Assembly (NCBI RefSeq): GCF_036964665.1
Contig: NZ_JBAMDA010000001.1
Span: forward strand, 682,001-746,000
DNA length: 64,000 nt
Direction of reading: 5' to 3'
DNA from: Nitrobacter sp. NHB1
GTDB lineage: Bacteria; Pseudomonadota; Alphaproteobacteria; Rhizobiales; Xanthobacteraceae
Part shown: positions 28,627-37,495 of the stretch, piece by piece
Layout of the letters: each line of letters begins with the position of its first letter
Numbering within the stretch: position 1 is the first letter of the stretch
Notes under the pieces: generated by a model
Told to the model about the DNA's origin: nothing
Database searches by the model: none
Seen by the model: only the letters and a program-made list of their open reading frames with translations
Program-made: the position numbers and the translations under genes

Positions 28627-30135
28627 TCAGCTCGCTTCCGCGAGCAGCGACAACTGATGCGGCTGCGGTTCGACGTCGGTATGGTCGGTAAGGGTGGTCG
28701 GATAAGCGCCGGTGAAGCAGTGGTCGGAATATCTCGGGTTCGCGGCGTCGCGTCCGGGCTCGCCCATGGCGCGATACATGCCGTCGATGGAGAGAAAGGC
28801 CAGCGAATCCGCGCCGATGATGTCGCGCATCTGCTCCAGGCTATGGGTCGCGGCCAATAGCCCGCTGCGGTCCGGCAGGTCGATGCCGTAGTAATCGGGA
28901 TGGATGATCGGCGGCGATGCGAGGCGGAAGTGCACCTCCGTGGCGCCGGCGTCGCGCATCATGCGCACGATCTTCTTCGAGGTGGTGCCGCGCACCAGCG
29001 AGTCGTCGATCAGGACGATGCGTTTGCCCGCAATCGCGGCGCGGTTGGCCGAATGCTTCATGCGCACGCCGAGTTCGCGGACGCTTTGGGCCGGCTGGAT
29101 GAACGTGCGGCCGACATAGTGGTTTCTGATGATCCCGAGTTCGTACGGCACGCCGGAGAACTGGCTGTAGCCGAGAGCGGCGGGCACGCCGGAATCGGGC
29201 ACCGGCACCACGACATCGACCTCGGCGTGACTCTCGCGGGCCAGTTGCGCGCCGAACGCCTTGCGGACTTCGTAGACCGAGCGGCCGCCGACGATCGAAT
29301 CCGGCCGGGAGAAATAGATGTATTCGAAGATGCAGGGCCGCGGCGGCATCGGCGGGAAGGGCTTGTGGATTTCGGTCTGGATGGCCTCGTCCTTGCGATT
29401 GAACACGATGACTTCGCCGGGTTCGATATCGCGGACATACTTCGCGCCGATGATGTCGAGCGCGCAGGTTTCCGACGCGAGAATCGGGCAGCCGTCGAGT
29501 TCGCCGAGAACGAGAGGGCGGATGCCGCGCGGATCGCGCGCGCCGACCAGCTTCTTGTTGGTCAGCGACACCAGCGCGTAGGCGCCCTCGAGGGCCCGGA
29601 GCGCTTCGATATAGCGCTCGATGAAACGGCCGCGCCTGGACTGCGCGACCAGATGCAGGATCGCTTCGGTGTCGGTGGTCGATTGCATCAAGGCGCCGTT
29701 GCGCACCAGTTCGCGGCGCAGCGTCAGCCCGTTGGTGAGGTTACCGTTGTGGGCGACGGCGAAGCCGCCGGCGTTGAGTTCGGCGAACAGCGGCTGCACG
29801 TTGCGAAGGATGGTGCCTCCGGTGGTGGAGTAGCGGGTGTGGCCGATGGCTGCGCTGCCGGGGAGACGTTCGATCACCTCGCGGCGGGAGAAGGTGTCGC
29901 CGACGAGGCCGAGGCGGCGTTCGGAGTGGAAGCGGTGGCCGTCGAAGGTCACGATGCCGGCGGCTTCCTGGCCGCGATGCTGGAGAGCGTGAAGGCCGAG
30001 CGCGGTGATGGCGGCGGCGTCGGGATGACCGAAGATGCCGAATACGCCACATTCCTCGCGGAGCGTGTCGCCGTCCAGACCGAAATCCGGGTCCGACTCG
30101 GGCGCGTTACCGGAAGGGCTCTGCTGACAGTCCAT
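28627..30135 (-). CDS. purF: Amidophosphoribosyltransferase
   Basis: 502 residues from ATG 30135. First committed step of purine synthesis: PRPP + glutamine to phosphoribosylamine. A leader of about 29 residues precedes the glutaminase nucleophile in E-E-C-G-V-F-G-I-F-G-H, implying propeptide removal as in Bacillus-type PurF. The PRPP loop V-L-I-D-D-S-L-V-R-G-T-T-S lies near 375-387. The C-terminal Cys residues of 4Fe-4S PurF are not evident. It is last in the dnaB-alr-radA-cvpA-purF string, 82 bp after cvpA. Confidence 0.95.
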   Translation of the reverse strand: MDCQQSPSGNAPESDPDFGLDGDTLREECGVFGIFGHPDAAAITALGLHALQHRGQEAAGIVTFDGHRFHSERRLGLVGDTFSRREVIERLPGSAAIGHTRYSTTGGTILRNVQPLFAELNAGGFAVAHNGNLTNGLTLRRELVRNGALMQSTTDTEAILHLVAQSRRGRFIERYIEALRALEGAYALVSLTNKKLVGARDPRGIRPLVLGELDGCPILASETCALDIIGAKYVRDIEPGEVIVFNRKDEAIQTEIHKPFPPMPPRPCIFEYIYFSRPDSIVGGRSVYEVRKAFGAQLARESHAEVDVVVPVPDSGVPAALGYSQFSGVPYELGIIRNHYVGRTFIQPAQSVRELGVRMKHSANRAAIAGKRIVLIDDSLVRGTTSKKIVRMMRDAGATEVHFRLASPPIIHPDYYGIDLPDRSGLLAATHSLEQMRDIIGADSLAFLSIDGMYRAMGEPGRDAANPRYSDHCFTGAYPTTLTDHTDVEPQPHQLSLLAEAS

Positions 30136-30217
30136 AGCGCCTCGCTTTTCGGCCAAACCCAGGCAAGTCGCGAACGTCAAATCAACCCCCACTCGTGCTT
30201 AGACCCGGAAGTTCGCC

Positions 30218-30853
30218 TCATTGCGCTGCGCCTTCCGGTTTGCCGTCGATCAGCTTTTTCAGGCTGTCTCGGGCAGGTTTGGAATAGCCGTCGGAACTAG
30301 GGGACGCAGGTTCCGTGTCCGATTGCTCCTCGCCGGGCTTATTCTTCTTGAATTTGTTTAAGATGGTGTTCTCGGGATCGTCCGGCAAGAGCGACTGCAG
30401 CCAGGCGCCGGTGGAATTGAGCACCGTGAGCGACTTCGCACCCGTGACCCAGTCCGGCCGCTGCTTGTCCGGAACCAGCCAGGTGAAGAACAGGAAGGCG
30501 ACGACGACGATCAACAGGCCTCGTGCCAGCCCGAACAGGAAACCCAGGGTGCGGTCGAGCGCGCCGATCCGGGAATCGAGCACCATGTCGGAAATGCGCG
30601 TCGTGAGGATCGAAATCACGATCAGGGTACCGATGAAAACACCGCCGATCACGGCCGCGGCAGCGATGATGTCGTTGTTGATATAGGTCTTGGCGAACGG
30701 CAGAAGCTTCTGGAACGAGTAAAGCGTGGCCAGCGCGGCTATGCCCCAGGAGGCGATCGACAGGATTTCGCGCATGAAGCCGCGGATCATCGCCAGCAGG
30801 CCCGAAATCAGCATCACGGCGAGCAGAACGAGGTCGAGGATGGTTATCGGCAT
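30218..30853 (-). CDS. cvpA: CvpA-family membrane protein
   Basis: 211 residues with four hydrophobic helices in the first 130 residues (starting I-L-D-L-V-L-L-A-V-M-L-I-S-G) and the conserved R-G-F-M-R-E-I. The C-terminal 70 residues are polar and lysine-rich. CvpA is needed for colicin V export and envelope stress tolerance in enterobacteria; gene neighbourhood with purF is widely conserved, as here. The molecular activity is not established. Confidence 0.92.
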   Translation of the reverse strand: MPITILDLVLLAVMLISGLLAMIRGFMREILSIASWGIAALATLYSFQKLLPFAKTYINNDIIAAAAVIGGVFIGTLIVISILTTRISDMVLDSRIGALDRTLGFLFGLARGLLIVVVAFLFFTWLVPDKQRPDWVTGAKSLTVLNSTGAWLQSLLPDDPENTILNKFKKNKPGEEQSDTEPASPSSDGYSKPARDSLKKLIDGKPEGAAQ

Positions 30854-31023
30854 CGGCTGGTCAGGTCCGCTCTTAAATCCTGGAAACCGCGAATCGGCTT
30901 CTCGCCGCCGGTCCGACTGACGGTCATTATGACGCGTCCCGCAAGGACCTTTCGCGCAACATATCGTCGGCTTTGCGGCCGCGCCGAATGTATAGCGGCG
31001 GCGGGTCGCTAGGTCACGCCGCT

Positions 31024-32490
31024 TTAGCCGTCCTGACGACGGAATCGGGCCGGTGTGGCATTTTTCTCAGGATCGGCGGCCTTGCCGGATCGGCCTTGTC
31101 CGCGCGCGGCGATGTCCGCCACCAGCGTGGTCAATCCGGCGACGGTATCGAGCGACAGGCCGGCATCGCCGCCGATGTCGCCACGGGCCGATTCCGGCAG
31201 CACGGCGCGGCCGAATCCGAGCTTGGCGGCTTCTTTCAGCCGCGCCGAGGTCTGCGCCACCGGCCTGACCGCGCCGGACAGCGAAATCTCGCCGAAATAA
31301 ACCGCGTCGGTAGGCAGTTGGGCATTTGTCAGCGAGGACACCAGCGCCGCCGCGGCGGCAAGATCGGCGGCCGGCTCGTTGATGCGCAGGCCGCCCGCGA
31401 CATTGAAATAAACGTCGTGTCCCGACAGCTTGACCCCGCAATGGGCTTCGAGAACCGCCAGCACCATGGACAGCCGGTTTGAATCCCAGCCGACAACGGC
31501 CCGCCGCGGCGTGCCGAGCGCGGTCGGGGCCACCAGCGCCTGCAACTCCACCAGCACCGGCCGGGTGCCCTCGATGCCCGCGAACACCGCGGTGCCCGGA
31601 CTGCCGAGATCGCGTTCGGACAGGAACAATTCGGATGGATTGGACACCTCGCGCAGTCCGAGCCCGGTCATCTCGAAGACGCCGATCTCGTCGGTGGGAC
31701 CGAAGCGGTTCTTCACCGCGCGCAGGATGCGGAACTGCTGCGAGCCTTCGCCCTCGAACGACAGCACGGCGTCGACCATGTGCTCGACCACGCGGGGACC
31801 GGCGATCTGGCCGTCCTTAGTGACGTGACCGACCAGGATCAGCGCTGCGCCGGACTTCTTGGCGAAGCGAATCAGCGCCTGCGCCGAGGCGCGCACCTGC
31901 GTCACAGTTCCCGGCGCGGATTCCACTGTGTCGGTCCACATGGTCTGGATCGAGTCGATCACCACCAGCCGCGGCACCGTGCCCTCGGACAAGGTGGCGA
32001 CGATATCCTCAACCGAGGTTTGGGCCGCCAGTTGCACCGGCGCATCGGCAAGCCCGAGGCGTTCGGCGCGCAACCGCACCTGCGCCACCGCTTCCTCACC
32101 GGAAATATAGACCGCGCGATGGCCGGCGCGGGCGAGCAGGCTGGTCGCTTGCGTGAGCAGCGTCGATTTGCCGATACCGGGGTCGCCGCCGACCAGCAGC
32201 ACCGAGCCGCGGACAAAGCCGCCGCCGGTGACGCGATCGAGCTCAGTCATGCCGGAGGAGAGGCGCGGCGCATCCTGCGTCGTGCCCGTCAGCGTCTCCA
32301 GTGCAAACGGTCGGCCCTTGCGCCTGGAGCGGATGCTGACCGGCATCGTCGTCGCGCCCGTGGTGTCCTCCTCGGCCAGCGTATTCCATTCGCCGCAGGA
32401 CTCGCACTTGCCCTGCCAGCGGTTATACGCCGCGCCGCAGTTCTGGCAGACGAAGGAGAGGGCGGATTTGGGCATTTTCAGTGATCGCAT
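31024..32490 (-). CDS. radA: DNA repair protein RadA/Sms
   Basis: 488 residues; ATG 32475 (M-P-K-S-A-L) is an equally likely start. N-terminal zinc finger C-Q-N-C ... C-E-S-C near 15-33, Walker A G-G-D-P-G-I-G-K-S-T near 101-110, the RadA motif K-N-R-F-G near 258-262, and the C-terminal Lon-like S5 fold domain. It drives branch migration in recombination. It follows alr by 12 bp and so is probably co-transcribed. Confidence 0.96.
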   Translation of the reverse strand: MRSLKMPKSALSFVCQNCGAAYNRWQGKCESCGEWNTLAEEDTTGATTMPVSIRSRRKGRPFALETLTGTTQDAPRLSSGMTELDRVTGGGFVRGSVLLVGGDPGIGKSTLLTQATSLLARAGHRAVYISGEEAVAQVRLRAERLGLADAPVQLAAQTSVEDIVATLSEGTVPRLVVIDSIQTMWTDTVESAPGTVTQVRASAQALIRFAKKSGAALILVGHVTKDGQIAGPRVVEHMVDAVLSFEGEGSQQFRILRAVKNRFGPTDEIGVFEMTGLGLREVSNPSELFLSERDLGSPGTAVFAGIEGTRPVLVELQALVAPTALGTPRRAVVGWDSNRLSMVLAVLEAHCGVKLSGHDVYFNVAGGLRINEPAADLAAAAALVSSLTNAQLPTDAVYFGEISLSGAVRPVAQTSARLKEAAKLGFGRAVLPESARGDIGGDAGLSLDTVAGLTTLVADIAARGQGRSGKAADPEKNATPARFRRQDG

Positions 32491-32502
32491 TCCGCGCCAG
32501 GT

Positions 32503-33699
32503 TCACGACTCACCTGTGCCGCCCTTATAGACGCGCCTGTAGCGGTCGCCGAGGCCGGTCAGCACTTCGTATCCGATGGTGCCGAAATGGTGCGCGAGTT
32601 CGTCCACGGTGATGCCGTCGCCGATCAGCGTTGCCAGATGGCCGCGCCGTACCGCCGCCTTGGGCGGCAGATCGGTGATGTCGATCGCCAACAGGTCCAT
32701 GGAAATGCGGCCCGCCACCGGGCATCGTGTTCCGGCGACAACGACATCGGCGCCGCGGGTACCGTCATTGCTGCCGCCGGCGCGGAAATAGCCGTCGGCG
32801 TATCCCGCAGCGACGATGGCAAGCCGGGTCGTTCGCCGCGCCGTCCAGGTCGCGCCGTAGCCGACGCTTTCGCCCTTGTCGATCATCCGGGTCTGCATGA
32901 TCCGCGCTTTCAACTCGACAACCGGCTGCATCGGATTGTCGGCTTCCGGCGTCGGGTTGACGCCATAGAGCGCGGCGCCCGGACGCACCAGGTCGAACTG
33001 ATATTGCGGCCCGAGGAAAATGCCGGACGAGTTCGCCAGCGAGGCCGGAACGCCGGAAAACAGCCTGGCGATCTCCCGGAAAGCCGCGACCTGTCTGGCA
33101 TTGAGCGGATGATTGAGGCTTTCGGCGCAGGCGAGGTGACTCATCACCAGCGTGATGCCGTGATCGCCGGCGTCGATCCTTGGAAGGATGGCTTGCGCCT
33201 CGTCGAGGGTGAGGCCGAGGCGGTTCATGCCGGTGTCGATGTGGATGGCTGCGCCGCCCGCCCAGCCGGTGCGGCGGCAGAACGCGTCCCATTCCGCGAG
33301 TTCGTTGAGATTGCCGATCACGGGCCGGCAATTGATCGCGGCGAAAGCGTCAGCGCAATTCTGAAAGATGCCGTCCAGCACATAGATATCGGCGGAGGGG
33401 GCGGCGGCGCGGGCGACGCGCGCCTCGTCGAGCGTGGCAACGAAAAACGTCCTGCATCCGGCTGCGCTCAGCGCGCGCACCACACGTCGGGCCCCGCAGC
33501 CGTAAGCATTGGCCTTGACCACGCCGGCGCATTCGGCGGGCACGGCGGTCTTTTCGAGCTTGCGCCAGTTGGCAACGATGGCATTGAGATCGACGGTGAG
33601 GGTGCCGATTGCCGCAGCCGCCGTAAAATCCGTATCAGCGTCGGTCTGTGGCAACGGGATGCCGCTGGACTTCATCTTGGAATCGGGGAGCAGATTCAT
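32503..33699 (-). CDS. alr: Alanine racemase
   Basis: 398 residues from ATG 33699; a GTG at 33723 and an ATG at 33675 are alternatives and no start has a clear ribosome site. It converts L- to D-alanine for peptidoglycan. The PLP lysine is in V-V-K-A-N-A-Y-G-C-G near 60-70; the catalytic Tyr lies in V-G-Y-G-A-T-W near 280. R-L-G-L in the barrel and G-R-I-S-M-D near 330 are typical. Position after dnaB and before radA is conserved in alphaproteobacteria. Confidence 0.95.
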   Translation of the reverse strand: MNLLPDSKMKSSGIPLPQTDADTDFTAAAAIGTLTVDLNAIVANWRKLEKTAVPAECAGVVKANAYGCGARRVVRALSAAGCRTFFVATLDEARVARAAAPSADIYVLDGIFQNCADAFAAINCRPVIGNLNELAEWDAFCRRTGWAGGAAIHIDTGMNRLGLTLDEAQAILPRIDAGDHGITLVMSHLACAESLNHPLNARQVAAFREIARLFSGVPASLANSSGIFLGPQYQFDLVRPGAALYGVNPTPEADNPMQPVVELKARIMQTRMIDKGESVGYGATWTARRTTRLAIVAAGYADGYFRAGGSNDGTRGADVVVAGTRCPVAGRISMDLLAIDITDLPPKAAVRRGHLATLIGDGITVDELAHHFGTIGYEVLTGLGDRYRRVYKGGTGES

Positions 33700-33774
33700 G
33701 CCGCATGGTACGCTCGGCCGCACGGCGGTTCAACCGCGCGAGCGGTGCGCGTAGACGGGCTGCAAATTCGGTTG

Positions 33775-35265
33775 CTAGATTCGGTCGGGCAGGTGACCGT
33801 CATGCGCGAGGTCGCTGAAGCGGGTGAACTGCCCCTCGAACTGCAGTTCGACGGTGCCGGTCGGCCCATGGCGCTGCTTGCCGATGATGACTTCGGCTTT
33901 GCCGTGCACCAGCGACATCTCAAGCTGCCACTTCTCGTATTCCGGCGTACCCGGCCGCGGCTCCTTGTTCTGGAGGTAATATTCCTCGCGGAATACGAAC
34001 ATCACGACATCGGCGTCCTGTTCGATCGAACCGGATTCACGAAGGTCTGAAAGTTGCGGGCGTTTGTCATCGCGGTTTTCGACCTGACGGGACAACTGCG
34101 ACAGCGCGATGATCGGAACATTCAACTCTTTCGCCAGCGCCTTCAGGCTGGTGGTGATTTCGGTGACTTCCTGCACCCGGTTGTCACTGCGCTTGCCGCT
34201 GCCCAGCAGAAGCTGGATGTAGTCGATGACCAGCACGTCGAGCCCTCTCTGACGCTTCAGGCGGCGGGCGCGCGCCGTCAGTTGTGAAATCGAGAGGCCG
34301 CCGGTTTCGTCGACGAAGAGCGGCAGGTGCTCCAGTTCGATGGTGTGATCGCGGATCTTCTCGAAATCGTTTTCGGTGATGCCGCCGCGCCGAATATTGC
34401 TGGAGGGGATGCAGGTCTGCTCGGCGAGAATACGCGTCGCCAGTTGCTCCGCCGACATTTCGCAGGAGAAGAAGCCCACGATCCCGCCATTGACGGTCTT
34501 CATCGTGCCGTCGGGCTGAAGCTCCGACTGATGAGCCCTGGCGATGTTGTAGGCGATGTTGGTCGCGAGCGCGGTTTTGCCCATGCCCGGCCTGCCGGCG
34601 ACGATAATCAGGTCGGACTGCTGCAATCCGCCCATTTTCGAGTCGAGATCGCGCAGTCCCGTGGCGATGCCGGACAGTTTTCCATCGCGGCGGTAGGCGT
34701 TGGCCGCCATGTCGAGCGCGATCTTCATCGCCTGCGAGAATTTCTGGAAGCCGCCCTCATAGCGGCCGGATTCGGCCAGTTCGTAGAGTCGGCGCTCGGC
34801 ATCCTCGATCTGCGCCCGCGGCGCGAAATCGACCGGCGCGTCGTAGGCGACGTTGACCATGTCCTCGCCGATGTGAATCAGGTCCCGGCGCAGCGCCTGC
34901 TCATAGATGGTGCGCCCGTAGTGGAGTGCGTTGATGATCGTGGTGGCTTCCGCCGCCAGACGGGCGAGGTACTGGCTTACGGTCATTCCGCCGATGTCGG
35001 TCTCGGCGGGAACGAAGGTCTTGACCGTGACGGGTGTCGCGATCTTGCCTGCGCGGATCAGGCTACCCGCGGTCTCAAAGATGGTCCGGTGGATCGGCTC
35101 GAAGAAGTGCTTCGGTTCGAGGAAATCCGAAACCCTGTAAAACGCGTCGTTGTTGACCAGAATGGCGCCGAGAACACCACGCTCCGCTTCGATGTTGTGT
35201 GGCGCGGTGCGGTAGGCTGGCGTTGCCGTATCAGGCGCAAGCTTCAGGATGTTCGAATCAGCCAT
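33775..35265 (-). CDS. dnaB: Replicative DNA helicase
   Basis: 496 residues from ATG 35265 (M-A-D-S-N-I-L-K); the frame is open upstream, but that part is not DnaB-like. The N-terminal domain starts P-H-N-I-E-A-E-R-G-V-L-G. RecA-like motor domain: Walker A G-R-P-G-M-G-K-T-A-L, Walker B L-D-V-L-V-I-D-Y-I-Q-L, and Q-L-S-R-Q-V-E-N-R with R-E-S-G-S-I-E-Q-D-A-D. It unwinds the fork as a hexamer. No inteins. Confidence 0.97.
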   Translation of the reverse strand: MADSNILKLAPDTATPAYRTAPHNIEAERGVLGAILVNNDAFYRVSDFLEPKHFFEPIHRTIFETAGSLIRAGKIATPVTVKTFVPAETDIGGMTVSQYLARLAAEATTIINALHYGRTIYEQALRRDLIHIGEDMVNVAYDAPVDFAPRAQIEDAERRLYELAESGRYEGGFQKFSQAMKIALDMAANAYRRDGKLSGIATGLRDLDSKMGGLQQSDLIIVAGRPGMGKTALATNIAYNIARAHQSELQPDGTMKTVNGGIVGFFSCEMSAEQLATRILAEQTCIPSSNIRRGGITENDFEKIRDHTIELEHLPLFVDETGGLSISQLTARARRLKRQRGLDVLVIDYIQLLLGSGKRSDNRVQEVTEITTSLKALAKELNVPIIALSQLSRQVENRDDKRPQLSDLRESGSIEQDADVVMFVFREEYYLQNKEPRPGTPEYEKWQLEMSLVHGKAEVIIGKQRHGPTGTVELQFEGQFTRFSDLAHDGHLPDRI

Positions 35266-35629
35266 GGTTCTCGGAGTTTGACGGATTTTTCGGGTATGGG
35301 GCACGCATAAAGCGCCGCTCCGGCGGACGGCGAAAGCAATGCCACACCCCTTATGCCCGATTCCCACATGACCTTGAATGAAACTTGAGTCGAAAGGGTA
35401 TCGAACTTGACTGTAACCGGACTGTAACCGGCGCTCCAACGGCCAGCGGCCAAAGCAAAAAATGCCTTGCCGATCATGAACCTCGGCGCTGTTGGGCCGA
35501 CCGAGGATGAGGTCGCGCGCCGAGGCCATAAAGAATCATCGCCTTGGCGTGCGGTTTTTCATGCGATCCGGAACAAAACTGCGGATGCCCGATTGATCAT
35601 GTGAGAATCCAGCACGGAAAGCTCTCAGA
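35266..35629. other. dnaB upstream region, no supported gene
   Basis: 364 bp that should contain the dnaB-string promoter. It includes a perfect 11-bp tandem repeat (35410-35431). rplI, often found upstream of dnaB, is not here. The upstream extension of the dnaB frame across this region is judged non-coding. Confidence 0.6.
35410..35431 (+). repeat. Perfect tandem 11-bp repeat upstream of dnaB
   Basis: Two adjacent copies of ACTGTAACCGG, about 145 bp upstream of the dnaB start. They could be paired operator half-sites with one-turn spacing or a chance slip; nothing else distinguishes these. Confidence 0.7.
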
Positions 35630-35872
35630 ATGGCACAGTCCCGCCAGTGGTGTTACGAAAACGACGAAACCGCCTGGCTGTCGATGCTGGTGGAGGCACT
35701 CGAAAAACTGTCCGATCCGGAGGCGCGCGCCGCGCCATGCGATCCGGCGGACCTGACAGCCGCCAAGACTCATCTCGCGCACCCGCGCTGTCCCCTCGGC
35801 CTCTATGGATCGCATCTTAGTGCCATTCCGGCTTCGATGGAATCAAAGCCGGGCTCCAGCTTTTTGTTTTGA
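35630..35872 (+). CDS. Possible small protein running into a repeat
   Basis: 80 residues from ATG 35630, with GGAAAG about 9 bases upstream. The first 50 residues look protein-like (W-L-S-M-L-V-E-A-L-E-K-L-S-D-P-E-A-R). The last 17 or so (S-A-I-P-A-S-M-E-S-K-P-G-S-S-F-L-F) are encoded by the dispersed repeat at 35821-35940, which also supplies the stop, so the original C-terminus was probably replaced. No family recognised; a false gene remains possible. Confidence 0.4.
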   Translation: MAQSRQWCYENDETAWLSMLVEALEKLSDPEARAAPCDPADLTAAKTHLAHPRCPLGLYGSHLSAIPASMESKPGSSFLF

Positions 35873-35940
35873 CGCGTTTTCTTGACGCGAAGCGGCAACC
35901 ATCCTCGGGTCAATCCCGAGGATATGGTCGCTCGAAAGCG
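35821..35940 (-). repeat. Dispersed palindromic repeat, copy 2
   Basis: Minus-strand reading gives CGCTTTCGAGCG, cctcggga...cccgaggatgg, CTTCGCGTCAAGAAAACGCG, TCAAAACAAAAAGCTGGAGC, then a hairpin with GATTCCATCGAAGCC; same order as the copies at 24347 and 60558. It lies between a small plus-strand frame and the end of the fatty-acid cyclopropanase gene. Confidence 0.87.
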
Positions 35941-35977
35941 TCTGCGAAGCTGAGTTCTTCTCCCGACCCGAATCTGC

Positions 35978-37228
35978 TCACTCGCCGGCGATCTGAAGTC
36001 GCGGCCGCTGTTTTCGCTCGATGCCGCGCAGCCTGGCTTCGCCGCGCGGGATATAGTCGCGCGTCATCGGCACGATGCCCTGGCGCTTGGTGAGTTGGAT
36101 CTGGATATTCATCAGGTTCTGCTTGCGGAACGACATTTCCGACGACGCCAGATAAAACTGCCACATCCGTGCGAATCGCTCGTCGTAAAGCTGCACGGCC
36201 TCCTCGCGTCGCGCCATGAAGCGCTCGCGCCACGCCTTCAGCGTTTCCGCGTAGTGCAAACGCAGGATTTCGATGTCGCAGACCAGAAGTCCGGCGCGCT
36301 CGATCGCCGGCAAGACTTCCGACAGCGCCGGAATGTACCCGCCCGGGAAGATGTACTTCGCGATCCAGGGATTGGTGATGCCCGGACCCTCGGAGCGGCC
36401 GATCGAATGCAGCAGCATCACGCCGTCGGCGTCGAGCAGTTCGGCGCAGTGCTTGAAAAAGGTATCGTAGTGATCGACGCCGACATGCTCGAACATGCCG
36501 ACCGACACGATGCGATCGAACGGTCCGGGAATGTCGCGATAATCCTGGAGCAGGAATTTGGACGACTGCGTCAGGTTTTTTTCGGCGGCGCGGGTGTTCG
36601 ACACCTGAAGCTGTTCGGTCGATAGCGTGACGCCGGTAACGTTGGCGCCGGTCATTTCCGCAAGATACAGGCCGAGGCCGCCCCAGCCCGAGCCGATATC
36701 GAGGACGCTGTGGCCGCTCTCGACCAGAAGCTTGGCGGTGACATGCCGCTTCTTTGCAAGCTGGGCATCGTCCAGCGTCGTGTCCGGTGTTTCGAAATAC
36801 GCGCAACTGTATTGTTTATCGGCATCGAGAAACAGCGAGTAGAGGCGACCGTCGAGGTCGTAATGGCGCGCGACGTTGTTTCTGGAGCGCCCGCGAGGAT
36901 TGAATTGCTGGATGTTGCGAACGAGATAGCGGAGCCACCATTGCAGCTTCGCCCAGCGCGGCATGATGTCGGGTTGGTCGAGAATGATCGCCAGGACGTC
37001 GGCGATCGATCCCCGTTCGACCAGCATCGTGCCGTCGGTGTAGGCTTCGCCGAAGGACATTTCAGGATCCAGCAGAAGCTGGCGTTCGGCTTCTTTCGTG
37101 GTCAGCCGCACCCGCACCGCCTTTCCTGTGCCATCGCCGCAGGTGAAGGTCGATCCGCTCGCAGTTACAAATGTGATCGAGCCGCGCCGAATAAACCGGT
37201 CCAAAAAAAACCGCAACAAACGGTCCAT
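35978..37228 (-). CDS. cfa: Cyclopropane-fatty-acyl-phospholipid synthase
   Basis: 416 residues from ATG 37228; ATG 37246 would add six. It adds a methylene from SAM across unsaturated phospholipid acyl chains. SAM-binding motif V-L-D-I-G-S-G-W-G-G near 175-184, then E-H-V-G motif (V-G-M-F-E-H-V-G) near 244-251, R-H-Y-D-L near 120 and F-P-G-G-Y-I-P in the lipid-binding half, all typical of CFA synthases. A stand-alone gene with opposite orientation to its neighbours. Confidence 0.95.
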   Translation of the reverse strand: MDRLLRFFLDRFIRRGSITFVTASGSTFTCGDGTGKAVRVRLTTKEAERQLLLDPEMSFGEAYTDGTMLVERGSIADVLAIILDQPDIMPRWAKLQWWLRYLVRNIQQFNPRGRSRNNVARHYDLDGRLYSLFLDADKQYSCAYFETPDTTLDDAQLAKKRHVTAKLLVESGHSVLDIGSGWGGLGLYLAEMTGANVTGVTLSTEQLQVSNTRAAEKNLTQSSKFLLQDYRDIPGPFDRIVSVGMFEHVGVDHYDTFFKHCAELLDADGVMLLHSIGRSEGPGITNPWIAKYIFPGGYIPALSEVLPAIERAGLLVCDIEILRLHYAETLKAWRERFMARREEAVQLYDERFARMWQFYLASSEMSFRKQNLMNIQIQLTKRQGIVPMTRDYIPRGEARLRGIERKQRPRLQIAGE

Positions 37229-37495
37229 CGAAACCACCATATACAATCGCGTTCGGTCAGATATCCGCTATCGCCCGCCGTGCTCAGGTAAGTCTGGAAC
37301 TGTCCGATGCGAGATGAGTAATATTGGACAAAACGCAGTTCCAGTGCATTGGTTGCATCGCGGATAGCCAAATTGTTCCGATCACGCGCTTGCGTCATCT
37401 GTGCGCTTCCATTCGCGGCATAATGGGCTAAAAGGTGGGGCACTGCGGCTGTGGGGCAATTTCCGCACTACCAATTTCCGCGCCTGGAGGATGGA

